DNA of 64,000 nt from positions 62,001 through 126,000 of the forward strand of contig JAVKOQ010000146.1 in NCBI GenBank assembly GCA_031835245.1. The letters are read 5' to 3'. Below are positions 43,627 to 55,487 of the stretch, piece by piece (the first letter of the stretch is position 1; each line of letters starts with the position of its first letter). Source of the DNA: Balamuthia mandrillaris (Eukaryota; Discosea; Longamoebia; Balamuthiidae). The position numbers and the translations under genes are program-made. The notes below the pieces were generated by a model. It worked only from the letters and a program-made list of their open reading frames with translations, was not told the DNA's origin and made no database searches.

Positions 43627-46600
43627 CAATGTGTACCCCCATACCATTTGTGCGTGTAGGCGAGGGTGCCATTTCATGTGTTAACCCAACAACTTGGCCA
43701 AACGCTGGGCACGGAGCTCCCACCGCTCGAAGTGCTTTGTCTGGAAGCCATCTTTTCCCAAGCAATTGGTAGTAAGTACCTGCCTACCTGCCCTCTTTTC
43801 TTTTAGTTTTTCAACAAAATCTGTATCGGGGAGCCCCTCACCTCTTTCGCAAGCAGATGGAAGCCAACAACTCTTGTTCATCCCTCTTTCCGAGCTTGCT
43901 CTCTTTCTGAAGAGGTTTGGCCCTCTTCAGCACTGCATTGAGAAGGTGGGTTATTCGTTGGCTCGTTTATGTTGGCTTTTCCCCCTCTGTTCTTTTCTTG
44001 CTGCATGTTGTTGTTGGCCCTTTCTCTCTTGGGTGATAGCATGTTGTTGACCTGGAGTGATGGCGGTGGGATATGGTGGTGGGATTGCGTTTTAGGTCAA
44101 AGACGCAGTGATAGGTGGTAGGGCTTACTTCCACGGAGGGATCAGCAGGCAGGAGGCCAATGAACGGTTGCAGGGGAAACCGGAGAAGAGCTTCTTGATC
44201 CGCTACAGCAGCAGCAATCCTAGTGCATTCTCTGTAACCTACATGCAAGGCCAGAGCATAAAGATATTCAATGGTGTGGAAAATCACGAAACAGGGCCAG
44301 GCGTACGCCTTCATTCTGGCAACAAAACCTCCTACTTCAAGAGTCTCTCTGAATGCATCACGAAGAACGCTCATATCTTCAAAGAAAGTTGCTCAGCTCC
44401 CTCAACCGACTGTTTGGAGCGCTACAAGCAAAGGATTGATGAGGCTTTAGGCCTCGTTACAGGAGCCACGATAGGGGGTGAAAAGGAAGGGGAAGAAGCC
44501 GAAAAAAGCGATGCTATGAATGCTGCACGCTCTCCTTTGTTGCTGGCTTATCATGATGCGATGAGCGGACGGAAATCATCCCTTGTTTTGTCAAGCTTGG
44601 GACTCAATTCCTTTCCCTATAGTTTTGACTTAGGCGCCCTTGCTGATTTTCTGTGCGAGCTTGACATTTCTGACAACAGTCTCACCGCTCTCCCGGAAAG
44701 CTTAAGCAAGCTTCACCACCTTAAAATTCTTTGTGCGAACGACAACCAGCTTTCATCCTTGCCTTGCTCCATTTCTAGCCTCAGAGCTCTGGAGCAGTTG
44801 AAGCTTGCTAGGAACAGTTTCGCATCGATTTGCCAAGAAGTAGGAATGCTCAACCAGTTACTTTATTTGGACGTTTCCGACAATCAACTTGTTCGCATTG
44901 ACCCTCAGCTCTTCCAGCAGCTCCAGTTGTTGGAGGTATGTTTAGCCCTCGCTTCCTTTTAACAGATAAGTAGTTTGCTTTTACTGGACGTTTTCTGATC
45001 CCCCTCCTTCCCTCCCCTCTTTCGAACAGCACGTAAACTTGGCAAGGAACAGGTTATCTGAGATTCCACAGGCTATCTTTAAGCTGCCTCACTTGCAAGA
45101 ACTGCTTTTAGGGCACAACCACATCCGCTGGCTGCCAACAGCCATCAAGGAATGCAGTGGCCTACGAGTTTTAGATTTGAGTGGAAACCACATCACCAGG
45201 TAAGGTATATGACCGAGTTTCAGTTTTTCGATCTGACGAAGTGCTTTGAATTAAACAGGCTTCCCGCGGAGCTAATCGACTTTTATCGGCAACTGGAAGC
45301 GTTGAATGTGGAAGGGAACGACATGAGCTCTCCTCCAAAGGCGGTGTGCGCGCAGGGAATTACTGCTATTGTCAGATTTTTCACCGTTGCAAGGAACGCA
45401 TCTGAGAGTGACGGGATGCTGACCCAGGCTTCTGCCACTCCCAGCCGCAAGAAAGAAGATGAGCAAAAGGAATTAATTGATGGCAAATCGCTTGTGTTAC
45501 TGCCTGAACCAGTTGTTGGAGATTTTGACAGCAGTAGCGACGATGAAGACCTTTCTTCTCTTTCTGAAAGTGTTTGGACAGACAAGTCGCAATTCGATAA
45601 GTTGAAGTTCCAAACCATCAACGATTTTTTCTTGTTGGACGACGATTTGAAAGAGCTAAAGAAAAAAGAGACTAGGCGCTACGACCAGTTGGAAATTATC
45701 CTCAAGCTAAAGGAAAAACGGGAAGAACTTATGAAGGGTACTGGCATAGAGGTTTGCTTTCTTGGCCCATTATCTTCTTATCTCCTTGCTAACTCGCTGG
45801 GACTTTATTTCTGGCCATACAATAATGTAGGATCAGCGCTCCAGGTCAAAGTTGCGTGGGTCTTGGCAAACCGGTGCTATCGTTTCGCCATCCCCAGAGT
45901 TTTGGGTGGAAGCTGGGTCAAATGATGATCCCTATGACCCTAAAAATTGTTGTGTTGATGCCAGTAACGATTGTATAGAATATTCTCGCCATATTCTTAA
46001 AATGGGTTTGTTATTCCTCGGGGCTGTGTGTTTTTCTCTCAGTTCTTGTTTTTTGCAAGTTTTATCGATTTTCTTCTCTTTATTAGTAACTATGTTTGTC
46101 TGTTGTGTGTTCTGTTAGAACTTACTCCTTTGTATGAGCAGTGCATACCAACCTCGTTGGAATTGATCCAGAACTAGGGCCGGTGGCTATTTCAATGAGC
46201 AAGCAGCTGGAGAAAAGCGAGTATAGCGCCATAAGCGCCGAGTTTTATAGGGCTCTTGTGCGTACAGGAAATGTACGTTTGTCTTGGTTTTTGGTTTTGT
46301 CTTGGCTTTGCTCATTGCCTTTTGATTGGTGCACATCCAAGGAGGATATAGTGACAGAAATTCCCGCTGCCTTGGTCAAACGAAAAAAAGCGCGAGGAAA
46401 GTCCGATGCAGCTCCTCGGTCTAAAGATTTATTACGAGGACTGCGCAAGATATTAGAGCCTCGACTAAAGAAAGCGGATTTACGTGTAGTACGGGTACGG
46501 AAATCGCAACAAGAGTTTATGAAGCTGGAACACACGCTCAGAGTATGTGCCCCTTCTTCTGTCTCTTTCTTTTCGTTTTTAACAACTATTTGTTTATGCA

Positions 46601-47657
46601 TTGCAGGCTCCTCAATGGTTTAGGTTTGGTGTGCTCTATGCTCAAGATGGTCAGACTAGTGAAGAGGAGATGTACAATAATGGTTTTAACTCCTGCTATA
46701 CCTTTCTAGTCTTTCTCTTTAGGATACATTGCTAATTTTGGTGCTTCAGCGATTGGTAGTGAGCGGTTCCACGAATTTTTGGAGTTTTTGGGAGAGCGTA
46801 TTCGCCTAAAAGGCTGGAAGAAGCATAATGCAGGCTTAGATGTGAAAAGTGGGTTCTTTTATTGGTTACATCCGTTTTTCTGACTATTTGCGATAACCGT
46901 GTGCAGGGGATTCAACCGGTACTGAATCATATTTTACGGAGTTTGAGGGCTTTGATATCATGTACCACGTATCTACGCTCCTTCCATACCTTCCCAATGA
47001 TCCTGATAGGGTAAGAAGTTCATCCAACTCCAGTGAGCATCTCTGATTCACTTACAATTTCTTTGCTTTCTTTGTTTTTAACAGTTGGAACGAAAGAGGC
47101 ATATTGGTAACGATGTGGTTGTAATTGTATTTAAGGATACCGTGCCTGGAGGAACTTCTCATCCTCTTCCTCTTGTTTTTAACTCGCACATGACACGTAT
47201 GTATATGCTTTTTTCTTTGCTGTCGTTTCCATGTTTGCTGATAGCATTCCAAACTGTAGATGTGTACGTGATAGTGGAAGTTGATTGGGCAAAGACCGGC
47301 CAAAAAACATTCTATCGGGTCAACATTGCCTATAAAGATGATGTACCTGAAAGCCAGCCCATCCTGCCTCAACCTCCCTCTTTTGAGAAAAATGATCTCT
47401 TCCGGAAGTTTTTGCTAACAAAACGTACGCTTGGCCTTTAGTTCCTTTTTTACTTGGTAACTTGCTAAATGCTTGTTTCGTGTTTTCTGGTAGTCATCAA
47501 TGCTGAACGGGGCTCTTACTTTGCGAGGGAACTTCGCATGGCAAATAGGAGGAAGCGTTGGGCTGTCTTAGAGGATCTTGAAAAGAACCAATTGCCGAAG
47601 ATCAAAAAGAAACAAGAAGACAAGACAGCAGATTACTATCGTCCTATATTTGACTGA
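43401..47657 (+). CDS. SH2 - leucine-rich repeat - RapGAP signalling protein
   Basis: Probable phosphotyrosine-regulated GTPase-activating protein for Rap-type GTPases. Exon 1 (43401-43511) and an exon from 43660 join in phase around a (CA)n intron. A helical lead-in (ELALFLKRFGPLQHCIEKV) precedes the SH2 domain from about 44115 (AYFHGGISRQEANERL, then SFLIRYSSSNPSAFSV with the phosphotyrosine-binding Arg). About six LRRs follow (44640-45290; LCELDISDNSLTALPESL, LQELLLGHN, LRVLDLSGNHI). After an acidic linker comes the RapGAP domain: FRFGVLYAQDGQTSEEEM (46620), FHEFLEFLGERIRLKGW (46770), IMYHVSTLLPYLP (46960) and RKRHIGNDVVVIVF (47090), whose Asn is the catalytic thumb. Stop at 47657. Over ten short introns. 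Domain calls firm; one early exon edge (43768-43857) inferred. Confidence 0.87.
43562..43624. repeat. (CA)n microsatellite in first intron
   Basis: About 31 CA repeats between exon 1 and exon 2 of the SH2-LRR-RapGAP gene. Confidence 0.9.
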
Positions 47658-47691
47658 AGGGACACATGTTTTTCTACATGTTTGCTAAATG

Positions 47692-47800
47692 CTGATGGAT
47701 TAAAAGCCACACAAGTGAGTAAACTCACAAATGAAAGTTCTTGCAAGAATGCGGTGATGGGGTGGGCTAGAGGGCTAAAGAAACGCCCATCAGCACACTC
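47692..47800 (-). ncRNA. Candidate omega-RNA scaffold region of the Fanzor element
   Basis: Non-coding segment directly 3' of the nuclease fragment, ending at the element's terminus. It is the part best conserved between the two copies here and includes a hairpin GTGAG-TAAA-CTCAC (47715-47728), whose stem is identical in the other copy while the loop differs. In TnpB and Fanzor systems the guide RNA is transcribed from this position, with the guide read from the flank. Inferred from position and conservation only. Confidence 0.4.
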
Positions 47801-47823
47801 CCATATGGCTCCATCGGGCAACG

Positions 47824-48150
47824 CTAGCAACAGAGGCTCCTGAGGAGTATGTTGCGAGCTCCATTTACGTCTCGATCCAGTCGTATCCCACAGTCCCTAC
47901 GCCCGCACTCGAAGATCCGCTCTCTCTGGTTGGGTTTCTTCTGCTCGTGGGTCACACGGAGGCACCAGGTGCAGGTCTTGCTGGTCCAGGCCTCCGATTG
48001 AACGTAGACCTTGGTGCCCCACTCCCTCGCCTTATGCAGCAACCACTGGCGGAATCGGTAATTGCCCCAGGAATAAAGCATTCTGGCGGTCTTTTTGCCG
48101 ATCTTCCGGCGGATCAGATGGCCAAAGTCGTTGCGGCCGAACTCCCTTGG
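47824..48150 (-). pseudogene. Fanzor/TnpB nuclease, C-terminal fragment
   Basis: RNA-guided DNA nuclease family of OMEGA systems. Only ~109 codons are open (48150-47824), ending in TAG... at 47824. They contain the segment KTARMLYSWGNYRFRQWLLHKA, the RuvC-II Glu in VQSEAWTSKTC, a zinc ribbon CX2C (CTWC) and CX4C (CGRRDC), and RuvC-III DRDVNGARNI with its catalytic Asp. The RuvC-I Asp region and the N-terminal domains are missing; the frame closes at a TAA at 48151-48153, and sequence upstream to 48418 gives no clear homology in any frame. Dead as a nuclease on its own. The family call rests on the SKTC / CX2C / DRD.NGARN signature and is strong. Confidence 0.82.
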
Positions 48151-48418
48151 TTATCGGGAGCCCGTTCATGCTGTTGGATCCTTCGAACACATCTTCCGTA
48201 AGTGTGGCACCCGTCTCCTGGTGCACCGTCCGGACGACGTCAGTGGCGACGACGATGACCCAGCAGAGCCAAGCAACGTCCTCGCCGAGGACCTCCTCTC
48301 CCTTGTTACCGTCTTTGTCTGTCGACAACCGGTATCCCGATCCCGCTGAGGGAGACGCCATAGCGGGGCTTGTATGGTATTTTGGAAATAAAACAGATAA
48401 ACGACATTTCACTTATCT

Positions 48419-48929
48419 TATAAAGGCCTTGGCAACAGCCTTGCTGCCTCTATCACTTCCAAGTATCTGGAACACCCACTCTTCAGTTTTGCCTTAGCCT
48501 TTGTCTTTGTTTTTATCTTTGTCTTCTCTTGCTTGTATTTAGTACAAGAGCTCTTGATAAGCAAAAAACAACGATAGAATAGTTGGAAGAGATGTGGATC
48601 CAAGCTGGGGGTGAAAGGCCACCCAAGCTTTTAAAAATAAATAAATAAATAAAATAAATTTTAAAACAAAAAAACGCAAAAAACGAGAAAACAACAACCT
48701 GATTTTCAGCTCTTCGTGAAAGAAGAAACAAGGTAAAAGAGAGAGAATTGCCACCCAGTAAAACATAAGAATTAGACAGGAGTACAGAGATCAGTGGGTT
48801 CAACATCGCCAGAAGCAATAGCAGCGATCTGGTCCTCGGTAAGGTAACTTACCTGTTTTTATTAGCTTGGTTACAGTTCTTTCCTCTTCCATACTAGCAC
48901 TCGTCTTCCTCTCTCCGGGGTTCCTTTTG
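48419..48929. other. Spacer without recognised features
   Basis: AT-rich, with an AAATAAATAAAT run near 48636-48655. No gene is supported. Confidence 0.5.
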
Positions 48930-51408
48930 TTACGAGAGAGTTGGATCAAGGACGGCCTGATGGTCTGCAGTTTGCTTCCCCATTTTTTTACGCTTGGCTT
49001 GCCTTGGTGCTGTCTTTTCTTCTTCTTTTACACTCTCTTCCTCTCCTCCTCCTCCTCCTCCTCCTCCTCCTCCTCCCTCCTCCTCCTCCTCCTCCTCCCC
49101 TCCTCCCTCCTCCTCCTCCTCCTCCTCCTCCTCCTCCCTCCTCCTCCTCCTCCTCCTCTCCTCCTCCTCCCTCCTCCTCCTCCTCCTCCTCCTCCTCCTC
49201 CTCCTCCTCCTCCTCCTCCTCCTCCTCCTCCTCCTCCTCCTCCCTCCTCCTCCTCCCTCCTCCTCCTCCTCCTCCTCCTCCTCCTCCTCCTCTTTGCTAT
49301 ACTCTCCACAATCCACAACCGTACACCAAGCTTTTTCCTGTTCCCACAACGCCATCACAAACTCCTCAGCCTTTAACGTGCACTTGGTTCGTTTGGTGCC
49401 ACTCTCTGGTCCTTGCAGCATTGCTTTGAGCCTTTTGTAGCATTCAGTACCATAGATAACGTGTCCCATGGCGTTGGTCCGTGGACAAACTAGTACAATT
49501 GGCTGCTCTGGGTGGTCTTCATTGAAGGCATTGATAAATTCGGTCTGCAAAATAAAAGTTCGGTTGGAAAGCAAGGCCAACAGCATAGAAAGGAGAGGAG
49601 GGTGACCTGTGCGTGAGTGAAACCTGACCACGAGACGATGAATCGAATGTGGCACACAGACTTGGACTTCTGGCGAAGCAGCTCAAGTTGGTCAAAGCTT
49701 TTGCAGGTGGGCATGATTGTCCAGCTGCACTTTCCGTTTTTGTTTTAAGAACCAGTCCCGAGAGGTGCTGTGAATCGCCTCGCTAAACGAATCGGGAGGC
49801 AGCCGCTGCCCCCAGGTTTTAACCTGTATGGAGCACAAGCAGAGTACCTGGTCGGTCTGCGCAGTGAAAAGAATATCGGGCAGGCACAGGCCTGTTTTTG
49901 CTAAAATGACTTTATCTTGCAAGATGTCAGGTCGCAGGAACTCGGCAGATGGGATCTTAAAGTCGTCCATGCGTCCAGCCGTAAGTGCACAAACCTTGGC
50001 AGACCTGAGTAACCGGAGGACCTGCGTGGGAGCCCTGACAATTCCATCGCACCACTCGGAAATCAGATCACCAAGCTCTGTGTCATGGCGCTGTAGCAAC
50101 TGAAGCGCAATAGCATACTCGGCAAACGCAGCTAAGTTCGTTCCAAACTCGTGTTGTAAGTGACGATCAGCATTGAGATAAGCATTATTCCTATCGTCGA
50201 GGAGGGCCTCTACCACAAGGGGATCGCTGATGACCGCTTCTATGTGTTGAGAGTCTAACTCGTACCGCTTCACGCGCGCATACCCAATCTCCACAACATC
50301 GGCCAGATGAATTCCACTCCCCGTCAAACGCTTGTTGCAAAGCAGCAACGAGAAATGGATCAAAGATCGGTCAATTGTTGGGCACGAGCCAGGGTTGTAG
50401 ATGACGGATGACGAAGCTCGTACTCTCTGATGAGCAGTTTAATGAACTCAGTCGCCAACTTCCTTGCTTCCTGCTCGTTGGCCTCTATGGACTGAAAGTC
50501 ATCGGTTTCAGGTTTGAGCTTCCTAAGGTGGGGTAACATAAATTCGAAGAAGAAGCCAGGCCGTCCAGTCCAGCGTTTGAGCATGCGTTCCAGTTGGGTA
50601 GTGTTTTCAAGGCTAAGCTTCTCCAGGCCTGGAATATGATGGCGGATTGTTGCCAGCATTTCGCCTACAGTGAGGTCATGTAGGTGGTAGAACTTGTGCC
50701 TTTGTAGTACTTCTGGGGTGTATGACACTCGTCGAGCACGAAGCAGGGCGTTGCGAGCTTTTCTGAGAGTTGTTTGTGGCAGGAAAGCAAGTCTGAGTCC
50801 GCCTTCTTCAGGTAGTCCCCTCAAGCTGTCCACCCGCCACTTATCCATCTCTTGCCAGAAGAGTTCCGAAAGGAGAGTTGTCCCCCCGGTGAGAAGTAGT
50901 CCGTTGAAATAGCGTCGTTCGTTGTAGTCAACACACGCCCGCGTTCCTTCCCCATAGCCTGAAGGAAGTACTCAGTGAAGCGCATGTAACAGAAGAAGAA
51001 GACTCGAATCTTGAACATTATTCTTCTGCAGTGGTCCCTTCGCTCCTCGAATGGAAGGTTGTCGTCGTAGACGGCATTGTTGGCGAGGTGCTGAAGAAGA
51101 GCATTATACGTAGCGTTGCTAGTGGCAAGCAGGCGGATCAAAATGACGGGTGTGTGTGGCATATTGTAGACCAGCTCCAGCACAAGGCGCGTTTTGCCGG
51201 AGAGGGTAGCTTGGACCAGCGCCACGAAAGAGCGAGGTTGCGGGCTAGTTTGGTCCCTTGGGAAGCAAGCCAGCAGTCTCTCGACAGCATCTCCTAGGTA
51301 TTCGGTTTGGAGGAGTGGCACATGTTCCCCCTCGAGTTTTTTCTTGAGAGCGTTAACTCGTTCCGGCAGTCTAGCTTCAATACTGCCCTCAGGCGCGGAG
51401 ACGTGCAT
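48930..51408 (-). pseudogene. Crinkler-like P-loop ATPase with PD-(D/E)XK-type nuclease end, broken
   Basis: Minus-strand coding sequence resembling crinkler (CRN/RHS-type) proteins. The N-terminal part carries a P-loop (LSGKTR near 51200), then a helical ATPase region, and the C-terminal third ends in a restriction-endonuclease-like core (LPDILF ... IQVKTWG near 49830-49900). The frame is interrupted about two or three times, so it appears to be a broken gene. Its 3' part runs into a (GGA)n array. It lies 88 bp downstream of the Integrator gene on the same strand. Family call moderate. Confidence 0.5.
49039..49293. repeat. (TCC)n array, about 255 bp
   Basis: Almost pure CTC/TCC triplets with phase slips. 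The minus strand is (GGA)n, which can form G-quadruplex or triplex structures. Open frames through it code only Glu, Gly, Arg or Pro, Ser, Leu runs. Confidence 0.95.
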
Positions 51409-51496
51409 AACATGAGGAGAGAGAGCAATGAGAGAGAGCCCCCTAAGGATGTGTTGCTCAAACTCACAATTTTATTTTCTGCGAGGAGGACGTTTG

Positions 51497-54400
51497 CTAA
51501 AGGGGTAGGGTTCTTGGCTTGGGTAGGATGTGGTAAAGGTGAGGCGGGCATAAAGTCACAACCCCTGCAGCTGATTCTGAGACGGAGGGGGGCACAGAGC
51601 TGTTGCTGCTTGGAGGCGCTTTGGGGTCCTGCCACGATGCCGCTGTTAATGGTGATGGCACACCCTCATGGAAGGCCTGTACGATTTGTATCTGGAGAGA
51701 GGCCTGCCCTGACCATTCTCTCTGCGGAATCGAGATGGCTAAAGTCTCTGCCATACGGTAGCAGTTTGGGCGTAAGGGCTTGAACGATTGCTTGTTCAAA
51801 GAGAACAGCTGACTGGTGAGATCTGGAAATGTCACTTGCACCATTAACCGGCTCACGTCTCTTACATTGCGCACAGTTGCCTCCACACGAAGTTGCAAAG
51901 GAAGGCTTGAAAGGAACTCCTCTGCTTTATCTGGGTTAGTTCTGGGTTGAGTAATTTCCGCAGAGCTCCGTTTAAGCTGCTGCCCAGGAGGTTGTGCGGC
52001 CTGTGCAGAGGCCACCATAGCTGGCAGAAACATCTGTGTATCACAACTGCGCAGTAAGTACAGCGAGGTGCTCAACCATTGGAGAAATGCAATAGAGAAT
52101 CAAGAACAAACCGTGAGGAGGTCCAACACTTGGCGATGCCCGTCGGTAGCAGCAAAAGAAGAAACAAGATCTTGAACTCGTTGGTTGAAGACTTCAAGTT
52201 GATGTGACAAGGGTATATTGTGGTGTTGGCTGTAAGAGGTTAGGGTGTTGGTGATGCAGTTTAACAAGTGGGTTGTGGTTTGTATGTGAGAGGTGGAGAT
52301 GCCAACGGGGCTGTGGCTGTTGTAAGAGGTTTTTAGAAGCTTTTGAAAACTTGCTTGGTATTTTGCATCTTCGCCACTGTGGTTCATTTCCTGTTCTATT
52401 GTTGGAGTATTGGAGACATAGAAAGCAGAGAGGAACAGTAGGTAAGCGTAGAGGCGAAGCTGATAAATATGAAATTGAAGAGAAGAATGGACTCCAAGGA
52501 AGAGATGTTGCAGCTGATAAGTTAGCCGCAGCAGTTTGTGGGCGCTGTCTGTTGTCGTTCCACGTAGAGGATCTCTTTTTGTCTGTAATGGAGATTTAGC
52601 AAAGAGAGAGGAACAAGAGAACGAGAGCAAGAGAGAAAAAGAGAAACGACGAAGGGAGAGAGAACGGCACCTGGAACAGAAAAGAGAAAGAAAAAGAAAA
52701 AGAAAAAGAAATAGTTATACCTGTACAAGGATAGTAAGGCACTGAAGATAAAGGAGGTAAAACTCGGCTTCATCACAGAGAGTTGGGTCGGTACTAGCAA
52801 GGTGTTTAAGGTTCCTTGCGCATGTGCTGATCATATTTTTGGCTTGTGGCAGGTTTTGTGTTGCGATCAAAGACAATATGTGCTGTGACTGGTTGACGGT
52901 GCTGCGAAAGAAGCTTGGCGGACTTGTTTCAGGGTTGTTGATAGCTGAAAGTGAGGCCAGCGAAGAGAAAGAGGAAGTGGGAGAGGATGCAGAAACTGTA
53001 GACGTTGATGCGGAAGAAGCAGGGGAAGGGTTGTGAAAAACAAAAGCAGTTGTTGGGACAGTTTGGAAATTCGGAATAAGGTCTGGAAATTTGTCTTTGA
53101 GGAAGCGGTGGTGTCGCATAGTGAAGGAAGGGAGCAAGCGGAGTATGTTGGGGCTAGAAAGGGCGGCATTAAAGAGGAACACCATGATGGCAATATAAGG
53201 CACGTCGTTGGTATGAGGCTCCACAGCGAGAAAACGCATGTCCATGCCTCGATAGAGATGGAGTATATCCTCTACAAGAAATTCAGCAAAGTTGCCGTGG
53301 TGTTTGCCTAAACTCTTGAGGCAGTGAAGGATGCTGAGTTGGTCATCAGGATAGCGCTGGAAGTTGGCGAGGAGAGCTTGCACCGTGGCCAGAAGACAGG
53401 TTATGTTGGAAACCTTAATGGTAGCAAGCAAGTGATGCACAGCTTCCCTAATCTTGGCAGAGGCCTCCTCCAGCACGGCAAGAATGGTGTGGAGCTGCTC
53501 TTCCTTGATTTGCACTTTGGCACCAATCTTATGTACACTTTCGATGGAGTTAATGCATACTTCATCTATTTCATCGTTGAACATGTCCACCAAGTATTCC
53601 ACCGCTCGTGTAGCCAGATGTTGAGACCGCATGCTCAACTCGCACAGGGAATCCACCGCAGCTGACCGCACTTCATAGTACTCATCCTCTAGACCATGCA
53701 CAAATGCTCCTGCTGCCGCTGCGATATCTGATGTCAACATTACACTATCTTCAAAGAAAGCGCTGATGTCCATATCTCCTGCTGGATTGGTGTACCGATT
53801 CCTGGAAGAAGCAGAGCTTCGGGCGCGGCTGCGTTGTTGTTGTTGTTGATACGGATCTGATTGGGAACCTTTGCCTTGCACAAGTACATCTTTGGTCAAC
53901 GTTTGCAGAAGATAACCTACTTTGACTTCACGGATGCTCCCCAATAAGCTACATGCCTGCACAAAAGTTCTTTCATTAACATGTTTGTAATGGGGTTTGG
54001 TAATTTGCAAAGCCGTACCAGCTGGCGGACTGTAGGGGAGGCATCATTCACTGTGTTGCAAATCTTCATAAAGCCATCATCGACAAGTCTCATCTTTTTC
54101 TGTTGGACGGTCATTCCAGATGATATGTTCGTGTCAGGATACATGTTGCTCAGCACCCTGTTAGACAAGTGAATTGAGGAGAAATGAGTGACAACAGAGA
54201 TCAGCATTACTTTGGCAATCCATAGGTAGCCTGCAGCCAAAAGATAGGGTACCAGAGCAGTTTGACAGCTTCCAGCCGCACGCTTTCATAGTCATCATTC
54301 AAAGCCGCAACGGCGCTACTGTAGAGATGGACTACATCCAATGTAAAACCGCGTGTCTGCAGTATTAACACTCCTTGTAAGGCAGCCTATTACATTGGTG

Positions 54401-55487
54401 TACACGTTCAGTGCCATGGAGTAGTGACTTGACTGCAGTAGGATTTAAAACAAAACACAAAAGAAAGAAGAAAGAAATGTGTACTGTTCGAACGCGCGGA
54501 TCAGCATCGCTGAGAAATTGGCTGAGCAACGGGAGTGTAGGCTGTGCCCCGGATGAGGAGGGAATAAATAGAGGCAAGGAAGACGACGATGGCAGCTCTT
54601 TAGCAGAGGTCAAGTGAGCAAGCACCAGAAGGCACTGTCTCCGAATGAGATGGCTGGAATGGCATAAGTTAAGCTGGGCCACAGAGATCAGGGCTTGACT
54701 GGGTAATCCCTTTACTTGCGCCAAAGCTAGCAATGCTTTGAGCAGCTGCACCTTAACGCTGGTGGAGCGCTCACTTATCAGCTGTAATCATGTGCATAGA
54801 AGCTAATTTAGTGCATGCACTCATAATGGAAGTAGAGTTGGGAGGCACTGACTTGATCTAGCAGCTCATCCCAAACGGGCAGTGCGTTGACAAAGGGCTG
54901 ACACGCTAGTTTCGAAAGAAGAGTGACCACCATGTTTTTTATGTCCACATCGACCTCTGCTCTAAGCCTTTGTTGCAATACTTCCACCAAATGTGACGTC
55001 TGTTGCCCTTCAGGAAGTGGTATGCCTTGAAGCAGCGCGAGCGTGGCCATTCGCCTCGTTCTCACTGAGCTGTCTCCTAGCTCCTCAAACTCACTTTCCA
55101 TCTTATCACAAAAAAAGTGTCATTGTCGGCGCCTAAGGAGAGAGAGGAGAGAGGGAGAGTACCAGTTGTCTGATACGAAGAGGAATGACTCGTAGGTCCC
55201 TCCGCTCGGGCTCAGCGGGAGTAACTTCAAGGGGACGTCTGGCTGCTGGGAACGTCATTGTTTGTGCAGGAGCAGCCTGCTATTGATTTGATAACATTTG
55301 GGCATTTTTGATGCATGTAATGAACAGAACAGTGAGCTCGAAATGAGAAAGGCAGGAAGGAAGGAGATAGTACCACTGGCGTTGGTTCTCCCAAGACGAT
55401 AGTTTGTGAGGAGGAGGCATATGGCCTGTTTGTAGCAGATGGACCTCGCCTGCTTGCGGTGGGAGGCAGCACTTGCCCCCGCTCCAT
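51497..55487 (-). CDS. INTS4: Integrator complex subunit 4
   Basis: HEAT-repeat scaffold of the nuclear Integrator complex, which cleaves nascent snRNA and promoter-proximal transcripts; INTS4 holds the INTS9-INTS11 endonuclease. ATG 55487 begins a short disordered N-terminus; the next exon (from about 55280, QAAPAQTM...) joins in phase. HEAT repeats occupy 55101-52720, including DADPRVRTV, NDDYESVRLEAVKLLW, MRLVDDGFMKICNTVND and the very characteristic AFVHGLEDEYYEVRSAAVDSL followed by EYLVDMFNDEIDEV. The C-terminal beta domain (LMVQVTFPDLTSQLF) and the ending YHILPKPR, then stop at 51497, match the family's C-terminus. A Ser/Thr/Pro-rich insert lies near 52930-53040. About seven or eight short introns. 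Very clear orthologue. Confidence 0.93.

Larger units (their letters stand above)
47692..48418 (-). mobile_element. Fanzor (eukaryotic TnpB-like) transposon remnant
   Basis: About 727 bp. Both termini match the intron-sized element at 3192-3369, which sets the borders. On the minus strand it starts near AGATAAGTGAAAT and ends TTTTAATCCATCAG. It contains the C-terminal part of a TnpB/Fanzor nuclease. The upstream part is too short for a whole nuclease (usually over 350 residues), so the element is internally deleted. It lies ~35 bp past the stop of the RapGAP gene, in opposite orientation. Confidence 0.75.

Noticed and set aside
48867-49655. Poly-Ser/Leu/Pro and poly-Glu/Gly/Arg frames across the (TCC)n array
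   Set aside because: All three frames of both strands stay open because the triplet repeat has no stops; this is not evidence for coding.
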